This document shows positions 8,155-17,872 of a DNA stretch of 64,000 nt, one piece after another. The notes under the pieces are model-generated. The model did no database searches, was not told the origin of the DNA, and was given only the letters and a program-made list of their open reading frames with translations. The stretch spans positions 174,419 through 238,418 of the forward strand of contig NZ_JAALFH010000062.1 in NCBI RefSeq assembly GCF_011058255.1. Direction: 5' to 3'. Source of the stretch: Thioalkalivibrio sp. XN8. Lineage in GTDB: Bacteria > Pseudomonadota > Gammaproteobacteria > Steroidobacterales > XN24. The number at the start of each line of letters is the position of its first letter. Position 1 is the stretch's first letter. A program made the position numbers and the translations under genes.

Positions 8155-8167
8155 GGGGACTGTCCCC
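8155..8167. repeat. REP core forming the atpK-atpF intergenic spacer
   Basis: A lone GGGGACTGTCCCC fills the whole 13-nt gap between the atpK TGA and the atpF ATG. The TGAGGGGA junction is the only ribosome-site-like sequence for atpF, so the repeat may serve in translation. Confidence 0.8.
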
Positions 8168-8464
8168 ATGACCAGGCCCGTGCTCATCGGCGACCGGCTG
8201 ACCGCGGCGGGGTTCCGCCTCGCCGGCCTGCGCACGCTGGTGACGGAACCCGCGGACGCGGGGCCCGTGCTGCGCGAGGCGCTGGAGCTGGGCGGGCCGG
8301 TGCTGATCACCGCCGCGCTGGCGGCGCACGTGCCGGCGGCACAACTGGAGAAGGCCATCCTGGCGGCTGCCCCGCCGGTGGCCGTCATTCCCGATATCGC
8401 GCGCAGCCGGGAGCCCGCCGACATGGGCGCCGCGGTGCGGCGCGCGCTGGGAGTCGAGGCATGA
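8168..8464 (+). CDS. atpF: V/A-type ATPase subunit F
   Basis: 98-residue central stalk subunit with the family's Rossmann-like small fold. VLIGDRLTAAGFRLAGL at the start and VLITAALAAHV in the middle match the usual pattern (GD.....GF.L.G; I.IT...A). It associates with subunit D in the rotor and is known to modulate hydrolysis in related enzymes. Its start is 13 nt after atpK, the gap being a REP core; its stop overlaps atpE in ATGA. Confidence 0.85.
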   Translation: MTRPVLIGDRLTAAGFRLAGLRTLVTEPADAGPVLREALELGGPVLITAALAAHVPAAQLEKAILAAAPPVAVIPDIARSREPADMGAAVRRALGVEA

Positions 8465-9114
8465 AGGAAGGCGACGGCGGCATCGTCCGCACCCAGGCCG
8501 ACGCGCTCAAGGAACTGCTCGAGCAATCGCGCGAGCAGCAATGCCGCGAGCTCAAGGAACGCGCCGCCCACGAGGCGCGCGAACTCCGGCGCCGGGCGCG
8601 GCGCCAGGGCCGCGAGCGCGTCAGCCGCGCCGCCCAGGAGGAACGGGCGCGGCTGGAGCGGGAAGTGCGGCTGGTCGAGGCGGAGATCGAGACCGAGCTG
8701 CGCCGGCGCGAGCGGCTGCGCGACCTGGCGCTGCTCGAGGCCGGCCGCGAGGTGCTGCGCGAGGCGCTGGCCGCGCGCTGGCAGGACCGCGAGCAGCGGC
8801 TGCAGTGGGCCGCGGTGACCATGCAGGAAGCCCGCTACGTGCTGTTCGGCCGCGAGTGGACGCTGGAGCACCCGGCGGACTGGGCCGACGAGGAGCGCGA
8901 CGCCGCCATCCTGTACGCCCGCGAAAAGTGCGGCGCCGAGGTAACCGCCGCGCCGGCGGACGAGCTCGCCGCCGGGCTGCGCATCCGCTGCAAGGGGGCG
9001 CTGGTGGACATGAGCGTGGCGGGGCTCATGGCCCACGTGCGCGCCATCGAGGGCGCGCTGCTGGCCGAGATCAACCGCGCGGAGGCGAACGCCGCCGAGG
9101 GAGAGACATCATGA
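8461..9114 (+). CDS. atpE: V/A-type ATPase subunit E
   Basis: 217-residue peripheral stalk subunit. Residues of about 10-95 are a highly charged coiled coil (RELKERAAHEARELRRRARR), and the C-terminal part is the globular head that meets subunits A and B (GLRIRCKGALVDMSVAGLM). Length is close to the family's 190-210. ATGA overlaps link it to atpF and atpA, so it should be translated with them. Family assignment relies on architecture and operon place more than on sharp motifs. Confidence 0.8.
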   Translation: MKEGDGGIVRTQADALKELLEQSREQQCRELKERAAHEARELRRRARRQGRERVSRAAQEERARLEREVRLVEAEIETELRRRERLRDLALLEAGREVLREALAARWQDREQRLQWAAVTMQEARYVLFGREWTLEHPADWADEERDAAILYAREKCGAEVTAAPADELAAGLRIRCKGALVDMSVAGLMAHVRAIEGALLAEINRAEANAAEGETS

Positions 9115-10865
9115 GCAAGGCCGTCATCCAGTGGATCGGCGGGCCCGTGCTGAAGGCCCGCGTGAGCTCGCCGTTCCACGTCCACGAGGCGCTGGCGGTC
9201 GGCGAGCAGCGCCTGCTCGGCGAAGTCATCCAGCTCTCCGGCGACGTCATCACCGCGCAGGTGTACGAGGACACCACGGGCCTCCGTCCCGGCGACCCGG
9301 TGACCGGCACGGGACTGCCGCTGTCGGTGGCGCTCGGTCCCGGCATCCTCGGCCACATCTTCGACGGCCTGCTGCGGCCGCTGGGCGACGTGACCCAGCA
9401 CTGGTTCAAGCCGGGCCTGGCCTCGAAACGCAGCGGGACCTTCGACTTCACGCCGTCGGTCACGGAGGGTGACGAGCTCGAGGGCGGCCAGGTGTTCGGC
9501 GAGGTCGCCGGCCCGGGCCCCGGGCGCGGCTGCCTGGTGCCGCCGAATATCTCGGGCCGGGTGGTCTCCGTCGTCGCGGCCGGCGAGTATGCCGAGGACG
9601 ACGTGGTGCTGGTGCTCGAGGACAGTGAGGGGCGCGAGCGGCAGTTGTCGATGCAGCATGACTGGCCGGTGCGCCATCCGCGCCCGTCGGCGGGACGGCT
9701 GCCGGCCGACGCGCCCATGGTCACGGGCCAGCGCATCCTCGACACCCTGTTCCCGGTCGCGCGCGGCGGGCGCGCGGCCCTGCCGGGCGGCTTCGGCACC
9801 GGCAAGACGGTGCTGCAGGAGAGCCTCGCCAAGTGGTGCGACGCCGACATCATCGTCTACGTCGGCTGCGGCGAGCGCGGCAACGAGATGGCCGAGGTGC
9901 TGGACGAGTTCCCCGAGCTGGAGGATCCGCGCACCGGCCGGCCGCTGATGGAGCGCACGGTCATTATCGCCAACACCTCCAACATGCCGGTGGCGGCGCG
10001 CGAGGCCTCGATCTACACCGCCATCACGGTGGCCGAGTACTTCCGCGACCAGGGGCTGTCGGTGGCCCTGATGGCCGACTCGACCAGCCGCTGGGCCGAG
10101 GCGCTGCGCGAGGTGTCGGGACGGCTCGGCGAGCTGCCGGGCGAGTCGGGCTACCCGGCCTACCTGGCTTCCAGGCTGGCCGACTTCTACGAGCGCGCCG
10201 CGCGGGTGAAGACCCTGGCCGGCGGCGAGGGCTCGGTCACGGTGATCGGCGCGGTGTCGCCGCCGGCGGGCGACTTCTCCGAGCCGGTGACCAGCCATAC
10301 CAAGCGCTACGTGCGCAGCTTCTGGGCGCTGGACCGCAGCCGTGCCCAGGCCCGCTTCTACCCCGCCATCCACCCGCTGACCAGTTATGCCGAGGACGTC
10401 GACACGCTCGCGCGCTGGTGGCAGCTGCAGGGCAACGCGGACTGGAAGGAGCACCGGCGGCGCCTGCTCACCCTGCTGGAGCAGCAGGCCAAGCTGGAGC
10501 GCATGGCGCGCATCGTCGGCAAGGATGCGCTGCCGGACGAGCAGCAGATGACGCTGCTGGCGGCGGACCTGATGAACGAGGGATTCCTGCGGCAGAGTTC
10601 CTTCTCCGACATCGACCGCTACTGCTCGCCCAAGCGCCAGACCGCGATGCTGCGGCTGCTGATGCAGTTCATCGACCAGGCCGAGGAAGCCGTCGCCAAG
10701 GGCATCGCCCCGGCGAAGATCGCGGCCATGCCGATCCTCCGGAAGCTGCAGCGCCTGGGCGAGGAGTTCAGCGAGGAGATGATCGAGGACAAGCCGAAGG
10801 TGGCGGCCGAGATCGGCGCCGCCTTCAACGAGCTGGAAAAGCAGGAGGCCGCCCATGCGAGCTGA
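9111..10865 (+). CDS. atpA: V/A-type ATPase catalytic subunit A
   Basis: 584-residue catalytic subunit that binds and turns over ATP. The beta-barrel N-terminus is followed by the non-homologous insert (VAGPGPGRGCLVPPNISGRV). The P-loop GGFGTGKT lies at residues 226-233 and the catalytic Glu in GCGERGNE near 255. ALMADSTSRWAEALREVSGR and SGYPAYLASRLADFYERA are family hallmarks. The GAGGGAGAG ribosome site precedes the ATG. The long bulge region and insert distinguish it from an F-type beta subunit. Length fits the family. Confidence 0.96.
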   Translation: MSKAVIQWIGGPVLKARVSSPFHVHEALAVGEQRLLGEVIQLSGDVITAQVYEDTTGLRPGDPVTGTGLPLSVALGPGILGHIFDGLLRPLGDVTQHWFKPGLASKRSGTFDFTPSVTEGDELEGGQVFGEVAGPGPGRGCLVPPNISGRVVSVVAAGEYAEDDVVLVLEDSEGRERQLSMQHDWPVRHPRPSAGRLPADAPMVTGQRILDTLFPVARGGRAALPGGFGTGKTVLQESLAKWCDADIIVYVGCGERGNEMAEVLDEFPELEDPRTGRPLMERTVIIANTSNMPVAAREASIYTAITVAEYFRDQGLSVALMADSTSRWAEALREVSGRLGELPGESGYPAYLASRLADFYERAARVKTLAGGEGSVTVIGAVSPPAGDFSEPVTSHTKRYVRSFWALDRSRAQARFYPAIHPLTSYAEDVDTLARWWQLQGNADWKEHRRRLLTLLEQQAKLERMARIVGKDALPDEQQMTLLAADLMNEGFLRQSSFSDIDRYCSPKRQTAMLRLLMQFIDQAEEAVAKGIAPAKIAAMPILRKLQRLGEEFSEEMIEDKPKVAAEIGAAFNELEKQEAAHAS

Positions 10866-12303
10866 CGTGACACTGTCCGGCGCCGCCCATCGCCTCGAGG
10901 GGCCGCTGCTGTTCGCGCGGCGCGAGGCCGACGTGGCGCTCAACGACGCGGTCGAGGTCATCGGCGACGACGGCTCGGCGCGCGTCGGGCGCGTCTCGGC
11001 GGTGGACGACGACAACATGGTGATCGAGGTGCTGGAGTCCACCACCGGACTCGGCCTCGACGCCACCCGCATCCGCATCCTGCACCGGCCGCTGGAAATG
11101 GCGGTCGGGCCCAACCTGCCCGGGCGGGTGTTCAACAGCGTCGGCATGCCGATCGACGGCGGCCCGCCGGTGGCGGCGGCGCAGATGATGCGCATCGACG
11201 GGCTGGCGATCAATCCCGCCGCGCGCGACCTGCCGCGCGACTTCATCGAGACCTCGATCTCTACCATCGACTTGATGAACAGCCTGGTGCGCGGCCAGAA
11301 GCTGCCGCTGTTCTCCTGCGGCGGCCTGCCGCACGACCGCCTGGCGACCCAGATCGCCCAGCGGGCGCGCCTGCGCGACGCCGAGGCCGGCGAATTCAGC
11401 GTGGTGTTCGTGGGCATCGGCGTGCCCTACGACATCGCGGCGAACTTCACCCGCGCCATGGAAGAGTCGGGCGCGCTGGCGCATACCGTGATGTTCTTGA
11501 ACCACGCCGACGAGCCGTCGACGCAGCGGCTGCTCACGCCGCGGTTCGCCTTGACCGCGGCGGAGTACCTGGCCTTCGTGGAGGGGCGGCATGTGCTGGT
11601 CGTGATGACCGACATGACGAATTACTGCGAGGCGCTGCGGGAGGTGTCCGCCAGCCATGGCGAGATTCCGAGCCGCAAGGGTTATCCCGGCTACATGTAC
11701 TCCGACCTGGCGACGATTTTCGAGCGGGCCGGCTGCATCCGCGGGCTGCAGGGGACGCTGACCCAGCTGCCGATCCTGACCATGCCCGGCGACGACATCG
11801 GGCATCCGATCCCGGATCTCACCGGCTACATCACCGAGGGCCAGATCGTGCTCGGGCGGGAGCTGGACCGCAAGGGCGTGTTCCCGCCGGTCGAGGTGCT
11901 GCCCAGCCTGTCGCGGCTGATGGATGCCGGCACCGGCAAGGGCTTCACTCACGAGGACCACCCCGCCCTGGCCCACCAGCTGTTCGCGAGTTATGCGCGG
12001 GCGAACCGGGTGCGGGTGCTGGCGTCGGTCATGGGCGTGGAGGGGCTGCCGGAGAACGACCGCAAGTTCCTCGAGTTCGGCGACGCCTTCGAGGAGCGCT
12101 TCGTGTCCCAGTCCGAGCCGCGCACGCTGGAGGACAGCATGGCGCTGGGCTGGGAGCTGCTGCGCGGGCTGCCGGCCGGTGAGCTGACGCGGCTTTCGAG
12201 CACCCAGCTGGCGAAGTACATCGAGGCCGGGCCCGGTCCTGGGGACAGTCCCCAGGACCGGTCCCTGGCGGTCGCCGAGGGCGAAGAGGGCTCGGGGTAC
12301 TGA
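10855..12303 (+). CDS. atpB: V/A-type ATPase regulatory subunit B
   Basis: 482-residue non-catalytic nucleotide-binding subunit. It lacks a P-loop, having LFSCGGLPHDRLATQIAQRA in that place, as expected. Other hallmarks are TDMTNYCEALREVSASHGEI, SRKGYPGYMYSDLATIFERA and PSLSRLMDAGTGKG. It overlaps the atpA end by 11 nt. The C-terminus is unusual: after LAKYIEA the frame runs through a REP palindrome (GPGPGDSPQDRS) and ends AVAEGEEGSGY, so the tail is repeat-derived and about 20 residues longer than needed. Confidence 0.95.
   Translation: MRADVTLSGAAHRLEGPLLFARREADVALNDAVEVIGDDGSARVGRVSAVDDDNMVIEVLESTTGLGLDATRIRILHRPLEMAVGPNLPGRVFNSVGMPIDGGPPVAAAQMMRIDGLAINPAARDLPRDFIETSISTIDLMNSLVRGQKLPLFSCGGLPHDRLATQIAQRARLRDAEAGEFSVVFVGIGVPYDIAANFTRAMEESGALAHTVMFLNHADEPSTQRLLTPRFALTAAEYLAFVEGRHVLVVMTDMTNYCEALREVSASHGEIPSRKGYPGYMYSDLATIFERAGCIRGLQGTLTQLPILTMPGDDIGHPIPDLTGYITEGQIVLGRELDRKGVFPPVEVLPSLSRLMDAGTGKGFTHEDHPALAHQLFASYARANRVRVLASVMGVEGLPENDRKFLEFGDAFEERFVSQSEPRTLEDSMALGWELLRGLPAGELTRLSSTQLAKYIEAGPGPGDSPQDRSLAVAEGEEGSGY
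12235..12259. repeat. REP-like palindrome in the 3' end of atpB
   Basis: Core GGGGACAGTCCCC (12241-12253) inside GGTCCT...AGGACC; perfect inverted repeat over 25 nt. It codes for GPGDSPQD in the atpB frame. Confidence 0.87.
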
Positions 12304-12306
12304 CGC

Positions 12307-12915
12307 ATGCCAGAGGCCGGCCTCAGTCCCAGCCGCAGCGCCTTCCTGGAACTCAAGGAAGAGCGCCAGCTGGTGCGCGAGGGCTTCGAGTTCCTCGACG
12401 AGAAGCGCGTCATCCTGGCCCAGGAAATGCTGCGCCGGCTGGCGGCGTGGAAAGCGGCGCGCGAACGCTATGACGAGCTGCACGAGCAGGCGGCGGCGGC
12501 GCTCGCCCGGGCCGTGGGGCGTCACGGCCTGGACGGCCTGGGCATCTACCCGGCGGTGCCGCTGGACGAAGCCGCGCTGCCGCTGGAGGAGATCCGGTTT
12601 CTCGGCGTCAACCTGCTGGACGGGACCTTCGAGACCGGCGACCAGGAAGAGCCGCCGCCCGCCGTCAATCCCAGTCCGGAGGCCGAGCGTTGCCGTGAGG
12701 CCTTTGCGGCGCTGGTGCCGCTGGGCTTCGAGCTGGCCGTGATGCGGGCCAGCCTGGAGCGGCTGGTGCGGGAATACATCCGCACCGAGCGGCGCGCCCG
12801 GGCGCTGGAGAACGTGGTGCTGCCGGAGATCGAGCATTCACTGCGCTTCATGGACGAGCAGCTCGAGGCCATGGACCAGGAAGAGGCTATCCGCGTCCGC
12901 AACGCGGGCCGCTGA
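12307..12915 (+). CDS. atpD: V/A-type ATPase subunit D (rotor shaft)
   Basis: 202-residue central shaft subunit, nearly all helical. The N-terminal helix has the family pattern SRSAFLELKEERQLVREGFE followed by FLDEKRVILAQEML. The C-terminal helix (RALENVVLPEIEHSLRFMDE) closes the antiparallel coiled coil that turns inside the A3B3 head. It is the last gene of the operon, 3 nt after atpB, and a double REP palindrome follows at once; no classical terminator with a T run is seen. Confidence 0.9.
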   Translation: MPEAGLSPSRSAFLELKEERQLVREGFEFLDEKRVILAQEMLRRLAAWKAARERYDELHEQAAAALARAVGRHGLDGLGIYPAVPLDEAALPLEEIRFLGVNLLDGTFETGDQEEPPPAVNPSPEAERCREAFAALVPLGFELAVMRASLERLVREYIRTERRARALENVVLPEIEHSLRFMDEQLEAMDQEEAIRVRNAGR

Positions 12916-12918
12916 GCT

Positions 12919-12956
12919 GGGGACTGTCCCTAGGACATGTCCCGGGGACAGTCCCC
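12919..12956. repeat. REP-like double palindrome after the ATPase operon
   Basis: Cores GGGGACTGTCCCT (12919-12931) and GGGGACAGTCCCC (12944-12956) joined by AGGACATGTCCC. It could fold into a strong hairpin at the operon's 3' end. Confidence 0.87.
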
Positions 12957-12996
12957 ATCATGTAAGCTAGGGAATCTCTGGAAAGCGGAGCGCCCC

Positions 12997-13434
12997 ATGA
13001 GCAAGCCTGTCCTCGCCCTCGTCGCCAGCGCCATCCTCGCCGGCTGCGGCACGGTGATCGATTTCGGGCCCGAGCCCGGGACCATCGGCGACGAAAGCTA
13101 CCTGCACTTCCAGCCCGAGCTGCACGGCCCGAACGCGCCGCCGCGTGAGCCGCCGCGCGATCGCATCAGGATCGGCGGCAGCGACGAAGCCCCGGCAGCG
13201 GCCCAGCCCGCCACGCCGCAGCCTGCCGCCGCGCCTGCCCTGCCGCCTCCCCCGCCGCCGCCGGCCGTGCCGGCAGCGCCGACCTCCGAGGCCCTGTTCA
13301 ACGACGCCATCCGGCGCGCAGTGGAGTCCGGCGACATCGACCGGGCACTGAAGCTGCTGGAGGAAGCGGAACGGCTCGGCTCGCCGAGCGCGCGCTCGAC
13401 CTTTATCGAGGCGATCCAGTCCCGAGATAACTGA
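12997..13434 (+). CDS. Small lipoprotein with Pro/Ala-rich linker
   Basis: 145 residues. Start chosen at ATG 12997 because it gives a clean lipoprotein signal (MSKPVLALVASAILAGCGT, lipobox LAGC) and has GCGGAG upstream; an earlier in-frame ATG lies in the REP. After the lipid anchor come about 45 loosely conserved residues, a Pro/Ala linker with an eight-proline run (about residues 68-97), and a C-terminal helical hairpin (IRRAVESGDIDRALKLLEEA) resembling one TPR/Sel1-type repeat. Function unknown. Its last 32 bases overlap the convergent plsC-like gene. Confidence 0.65.
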   Translation: MSKPVLALVASAILAGCGTVIDFGPEPGTIGDESYLHFQPELHGPNAPPREPPRDRIRIGGSDEAPAAAQPATPQPAAAPALPPPPPPPAVPAAPTSEALFNDAIRRAVESGDIDRALKLLEEAERLGSPSARSTFIEAIQSRDN

Positions 13435-14263
13435 CCGAGCGGCTCTTCAGCTCCGCGTGCATCACCTCGACCCGGTCCTGCAGGGCGCGGGCCAGGTGCT
13501 TGCGGTGGTTCGCCTCCACGGCCTGCCCGGCCTTCAGCCGGACCGTGAACCCCGGCAACAGCACCAGCCGCCAGAGATGCGGCGGCAGCGACAGCTTGCC
13601 CCACCAGGCCAGCGCCTCGCCCGGGTCGATGCGCGGGTCGCGGGTGTCATAGACCAGCACCGCCGGATACACCGGATGGCCGTCGCGGGCCGGCAGCGTC
13701 AGCAGGCCTGAGCGGAACGGCAGGATGGCGTCGCCCGGGCCGGTCGTGCCCTCGGGGAAGAACACCACCAGGTCGCCGTCCTCGAAGGCCCGCTGCATGC
13801 CCTCGAGCGTGACGTTCGCGGCCTCCGGGCCGTGGCCGCGCTTGACGAACAGAGTCCCGGCGCACTTTGCCAGCAGCCCGATCAACGGCCAGTCCGCGAC
13901 CTCGTGCTTGGACACGAAGCGGCAGCCGGTCTGGGACATGAGCACCGGGATGTCGAGGTAGCTGACGTGGTTGGTGATCAGGAACGCCGGGCCGGGCGGC
14001 AGGCCGCCGTCGGTCTCGATGCGGGCGCCGAGGAGGCGGCACAGGATCGTGGCCCAGCGGCGGGTCACCCACTGGCGGATCGCAGCGCGGCGCGACTGGC
14101 TCCAGGGCCACAGCGCCACCAGGCCCCAGGCCAGCGCGATGCCGATGGTGACGATGAACAGCAGCGGCAGGCGCACCAGGGCGCGCAACAGGCCGAGCGG
14201 CGTCACCGGGACGCGGGCAAAGGCCGGCTCGCGGGGGGTGGTTTCCGTGCTCACGGCGCGCAT
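13403..14263 (-). CDS. PlsC-type lysophospholipid acyltransferase
   Basis: 286-residue inner-membrane enzyme that transfers an acyl chain to a lysophospholipid such as lysophosphatidate. A hydrophobic helix (LLFIVTIGIALAWGLVALWP) precedes the catalytic motif NHVSYLD (H-x4-D, motif I). Motif III is seen as VFFPEGTTGPGD, with glycerophosphate-binding GTLFVKRG between them. Start chosen at MRAVSTETT; further in-frame sequence upstream is REP DNA. It could act in phospholipid or ornithine-lipid remodelling, the latter because an OlsB-like gene lies 4 kb away, but that link is inference. Confidence 0.88.
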   Translation of the reverse strand: MRAVSTETTPREPAFARVPVTPLGLLRALVRLPLLFIVTIGIALAWGLVALWPWSQSRRAAIRQWVTRRWATILCRLLGARIETDGGLPPGPAFLITNHVSYLDIPVLMSQTGCRFVSKHEVADWPLIGLLAKCAGTLFVKRGHGPEAANVTLEGMQRAFEDGDLVVFFPEGTTGPGDAILPFRSGLLTLPARDGHPVYPAVLVYDTRDPRIDPGEALAWWGKLSLPPHLWRLVLLPGFTVRLKAGQAVEANHRKHLARALQDRVEVMHAELKSRSVSYLGTGSPR

Positions 14264-14300
14264 CCTGACAGCGCCGCATGGTCGCGGCAAGCCGGTCCCG

Positions 14301-14322
14301 GTCCTGGGGACAGTCCCCAGGA
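14301..14322. repeat. REP-like palindrome between divergent genes
   Basis: GTCCT-GGGGACAGTCCCC-AGGA, core 14306-14318, in the shared upstream region of the PlsC gene and the sensor kinase gene. Confidence 0.85.
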
Positions 14323-14348
14323 GCGGGACAGATGTGCCAAAATGACGC

Positions 14349-15816
14349 ATGGCTCATTTCAAGCAAAGAGCCGGCGAATCGCTCAACCTGCGCACCGCGG
14401 TGGTGGCCTTCGTGGTCCTGCCCTGCCTGCTGGTGATGGGGCTGGCGAGCTGGATCGGCCTGCGCGGGCTCGAAGAACAGATCAACGCCCGCATGCAGGA
14501 GGACCTGGAACTCATCGCCCGCACCCTGCGGCTGCCGCTGAGCGAGGCGATACGACAGGACCGGCCCGGCCTGGTGCAGGCGGCCATCGATTCCACGGTC
14601 GGCTTCGACCAGGTCTACGCTGTCAATGTCTACGACGAGAAGGGCGTCCGGGTGGCCCAGAGCGGCCGCCGCCGGGCCGCCGTGCCGAGTCGCACCGCAG
14701 CCGAAATGGCCGAGCAGGGCGAGCGCCTGGAGGCAGCGGCGGCGATCGGCACGGAGCAGCTGGTGTCCGTGTTCCAGCCCTTGACCACCGGCGACGGCCG
14801 CATCGCCGGACTGCTCCAGGTGACCCGCCACAGCGGCGCGGTACGCGGCTACCTCGAGCGCACCCAGCTCCTGGCCTTGGTCGGGGTGGCCACGGCCGGG
14901 GCCCTGCTCACGCTGCTGATCGTGCTCGGCCATCATTACGGGGTCGGCCGGCACGCCCGCGCCATCGAGACCGGATTGCAACGTGTGCGCGAGGGCGACG
15001 ACCGCCACCGGCTGACGCCGGCGGGCGTGGCGGAGTTCCGGAGCCTGGCCAGCAACATCAACCGCATGCTCGACGGTATCGCCGCATCCCAGCAGGCACT
15101 GGAACGCCAGCGCGCCACGGAAGCCGGGCTGCGGGAGCAGTTGCACCAGAGCGAGAAGATGGCGGCGGTCGGCCGGCTGGCGGCCGGCGTGGCGCACGAG
15201 CTCGGTTCCCCGCTGGCCGCCCTGTACGGCCGCGCCCAGCAGTTGCTGCGGGCGGCGCCGCTCGAAGCGGCTGAACGCCCGGCGCTGCAGGCCATCCAGG
15301 ACGCGGCGCTGCGCATGGAACAGACGATCCGCCAGCTGCTCGACTACGGGCGCGCCAACCCGCTGCAGCGCCGCCGCGTGGAGCTCGCGCCGCTCCTGCG
15401 GCGCCTGGCGGACGAGGCGCTCACGGCCGCTGCGGACCCGCCGCAGCTGGCGCTGCCGTGCCCGGACCCGTCGCTGGCCGTGTGCGCCGACCCCCTGCGG
15501 CTGGAGCAAGCCTTGCGCAACCTGATCGACAACGGCCTGGACGCCGCCCGCCGAAAGGTGACGATCGGGGCCGCGGCCGGCGACGACGGCAGCGTACGGG
15601 TTTACGTCGCCGACGACGGGCCGGGCATCCCGCCGGCGGAGCGCGACCGCGTGTTCGAGCCCTTTTTCACCACCAAGCCCGTGGGCCAGGGCACGGGCCT
15701 CGGGCTCAGCGTGGCGGCAGCCGCGGCGGCGGATCACGGCGGGCGCCTCGTGGTGACCGACGACCCGCTGCTGGGCGGTGCCCGTTTCACCCTCCAGCTG
15801 CCCGCGGAGCCGCCCG

Positions 15817-15830
<14 letters not shown>
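14349..15830 (+). CDS. Membrane sensor histidine kinase (two-component, sigma-54 pathway)
   Basis: 493 residues. Helices at about 17-38 and 175-198 enclose a periplasmic sensor of about 135 residues. After a HAMP-like linker the H-box is SEKMAAVGRLAAGVAHELGS with the phospho-accepting His. The catalytic domain has N-box NLIDNGLDAA, G1 DDGPGIP, F-box FEPFFTTKP and G2 GTGLGLSV. This arrangement is typical of NtrB-like partners of sigma-54 activators. The next gene, overlapping by 14 nt, is exactly such a regulator. The signal is unknown. Confidence 0.92.
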
Positions 15831-17232
<1,402 letters not shown>

Positions 17233-17257
17233 CGCCCTGGCACATGCGCCGGTTGAT

Positions 17258-17274
17258 TGTGCCAGCCTGGCACA
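17258..17274 (+). promoter_or_regulatory. Candidate upstream activating sequence
   Basis: TGTGCCA-GCC-TGGCACA, a perfect 7-3-7 inverted repeat. Its centre is about 110 bp before the predicted start from the sigma-54 promoter, the usual distance for NtrC-like activators. A further TGGCACA half-site lies just upstream at 17238-17244. Confidence 0.65.
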
Positions 17275-17350
17275 CCCGGGCGCTCGCCCGGTCCCCGCCG
17301 CGGGCCGGCGGATCGCGGTAAGTCGCTGTCCTGGCAGGCATCCGCCGGGG

Positions 17351-17366
17351 TGGCACGCGCCTTGCA
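17351..17366 (+). promoter_or_regulatory. Sigma-54 (-24/-12) promoter
   Basis: TGGCACGCGCCTTGCA matches the sigma-54 consensus TGGCACR-N4-TTGCW at every fixed position. It lies 42 bp before the ATG of the DUF4168 gene, in a gap that directly follows a sigma-54 activator gene. Confidence 0.9.
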
Positions 17367-17407
17367 GTATTTCGGGCAGGCCAACAATCCCATTGCAAGG
17401 AGCCGAC

Positions 17408-17800
17408 ATGAAACATCGCCAGCACACTGCCTTCGCCCTCGCCGCCACCGCCGCTCTCGCGGCCGGCCTTGCCGCGGCACCCGGCATCGCCGAAGAAGGC
17501 TACGGCACAGGCCAGGCGCAGGCTGCGCCGCCCGCGGACGTGCCGGGCGCCAAGCTCGACCAGTTCGTGGTGGCGCTCGAAGAGGTACACGCCATCGGCA
17601 GCAAGGCCACCGAGGAACTGGAGCAGAGCGGGGACATGGAGGAAGCCCGGCTGATCCAGGAGCGTGCCCAGGGCGAGATGATCGAAGCCGTCAAGGACGC
17701 CGGCCTGACGGTGGAGGAGTACAACCGCATCGCGCAGTTGATGAATTCCGACCCCACCATCCAGGAGCGCGTCAACAAGCGGATCGAAGACCGCAGCTGA
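17408..17800 (+). CDS. Secreted DUF4168 protein, sigma-54 controlled
   Basis: 130 residues with a signal peptide (MKHRQHTAFALAATAALAAG, likely cut after GLAAAP or GIA). The mature part is helical and charged (VVALEEVHAIGSKATEELEQ; AGLTVEEYNRIAQLMNSDP), matching the DUF4168 pattern. No catalytic motif is visible and I do not know its role. AAGGAG precedes the ATG. The sigma-54 promoter and upstream palindrome point to control by the adjoining kinase/regulator pair, so the protein is likely made in response to an envelope or nutrient cue. Confidence 0.8.
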   Translation: MKHRQHTAFALAATAALAAGLAAAPGIAEEGYGTGQAQAAPPADVPGAKLDQFVVALEEVHAIGSKATEELEQSGDMEEARLIQERAQGEMIEAVKDAGLTVEEYNRIAQLMNSDPTIQERVNKRIEDRS

Positions 17801-17818
17801 GCGGCGGGGCCCGGTCCT

Positions 17819-17856
17819 GGGGACTGTCCCCAGGACATGTCCTGGGGACAGTCCCC
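17819..17856. repeat. REP-like double palindrome
   Basis: Cores at 17819-17831 and 17844-17856 joined by AGGACATGTCCT, with outer GC-rich flanks (GGGGCCCGGTCCT and GGGGGCCGGGCCC) that extend the stem. It separates two convergent genes and could act as a bidirectional terminator-like hairpin. Confidence 0.88.
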
Positions 17857-17872
17857 GGGGGCCGGGCCCTCC

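Noticed and set aside
8835..11417. 860-codon open frame antisense to atpE, atpA and atpB
   Set aside because: High-GC DNA with G/C at third positions leaves opposite frames open. The translation is His/Gln/Arg-rich with no domain, while the plus strand encodes clear ATPase subunits.
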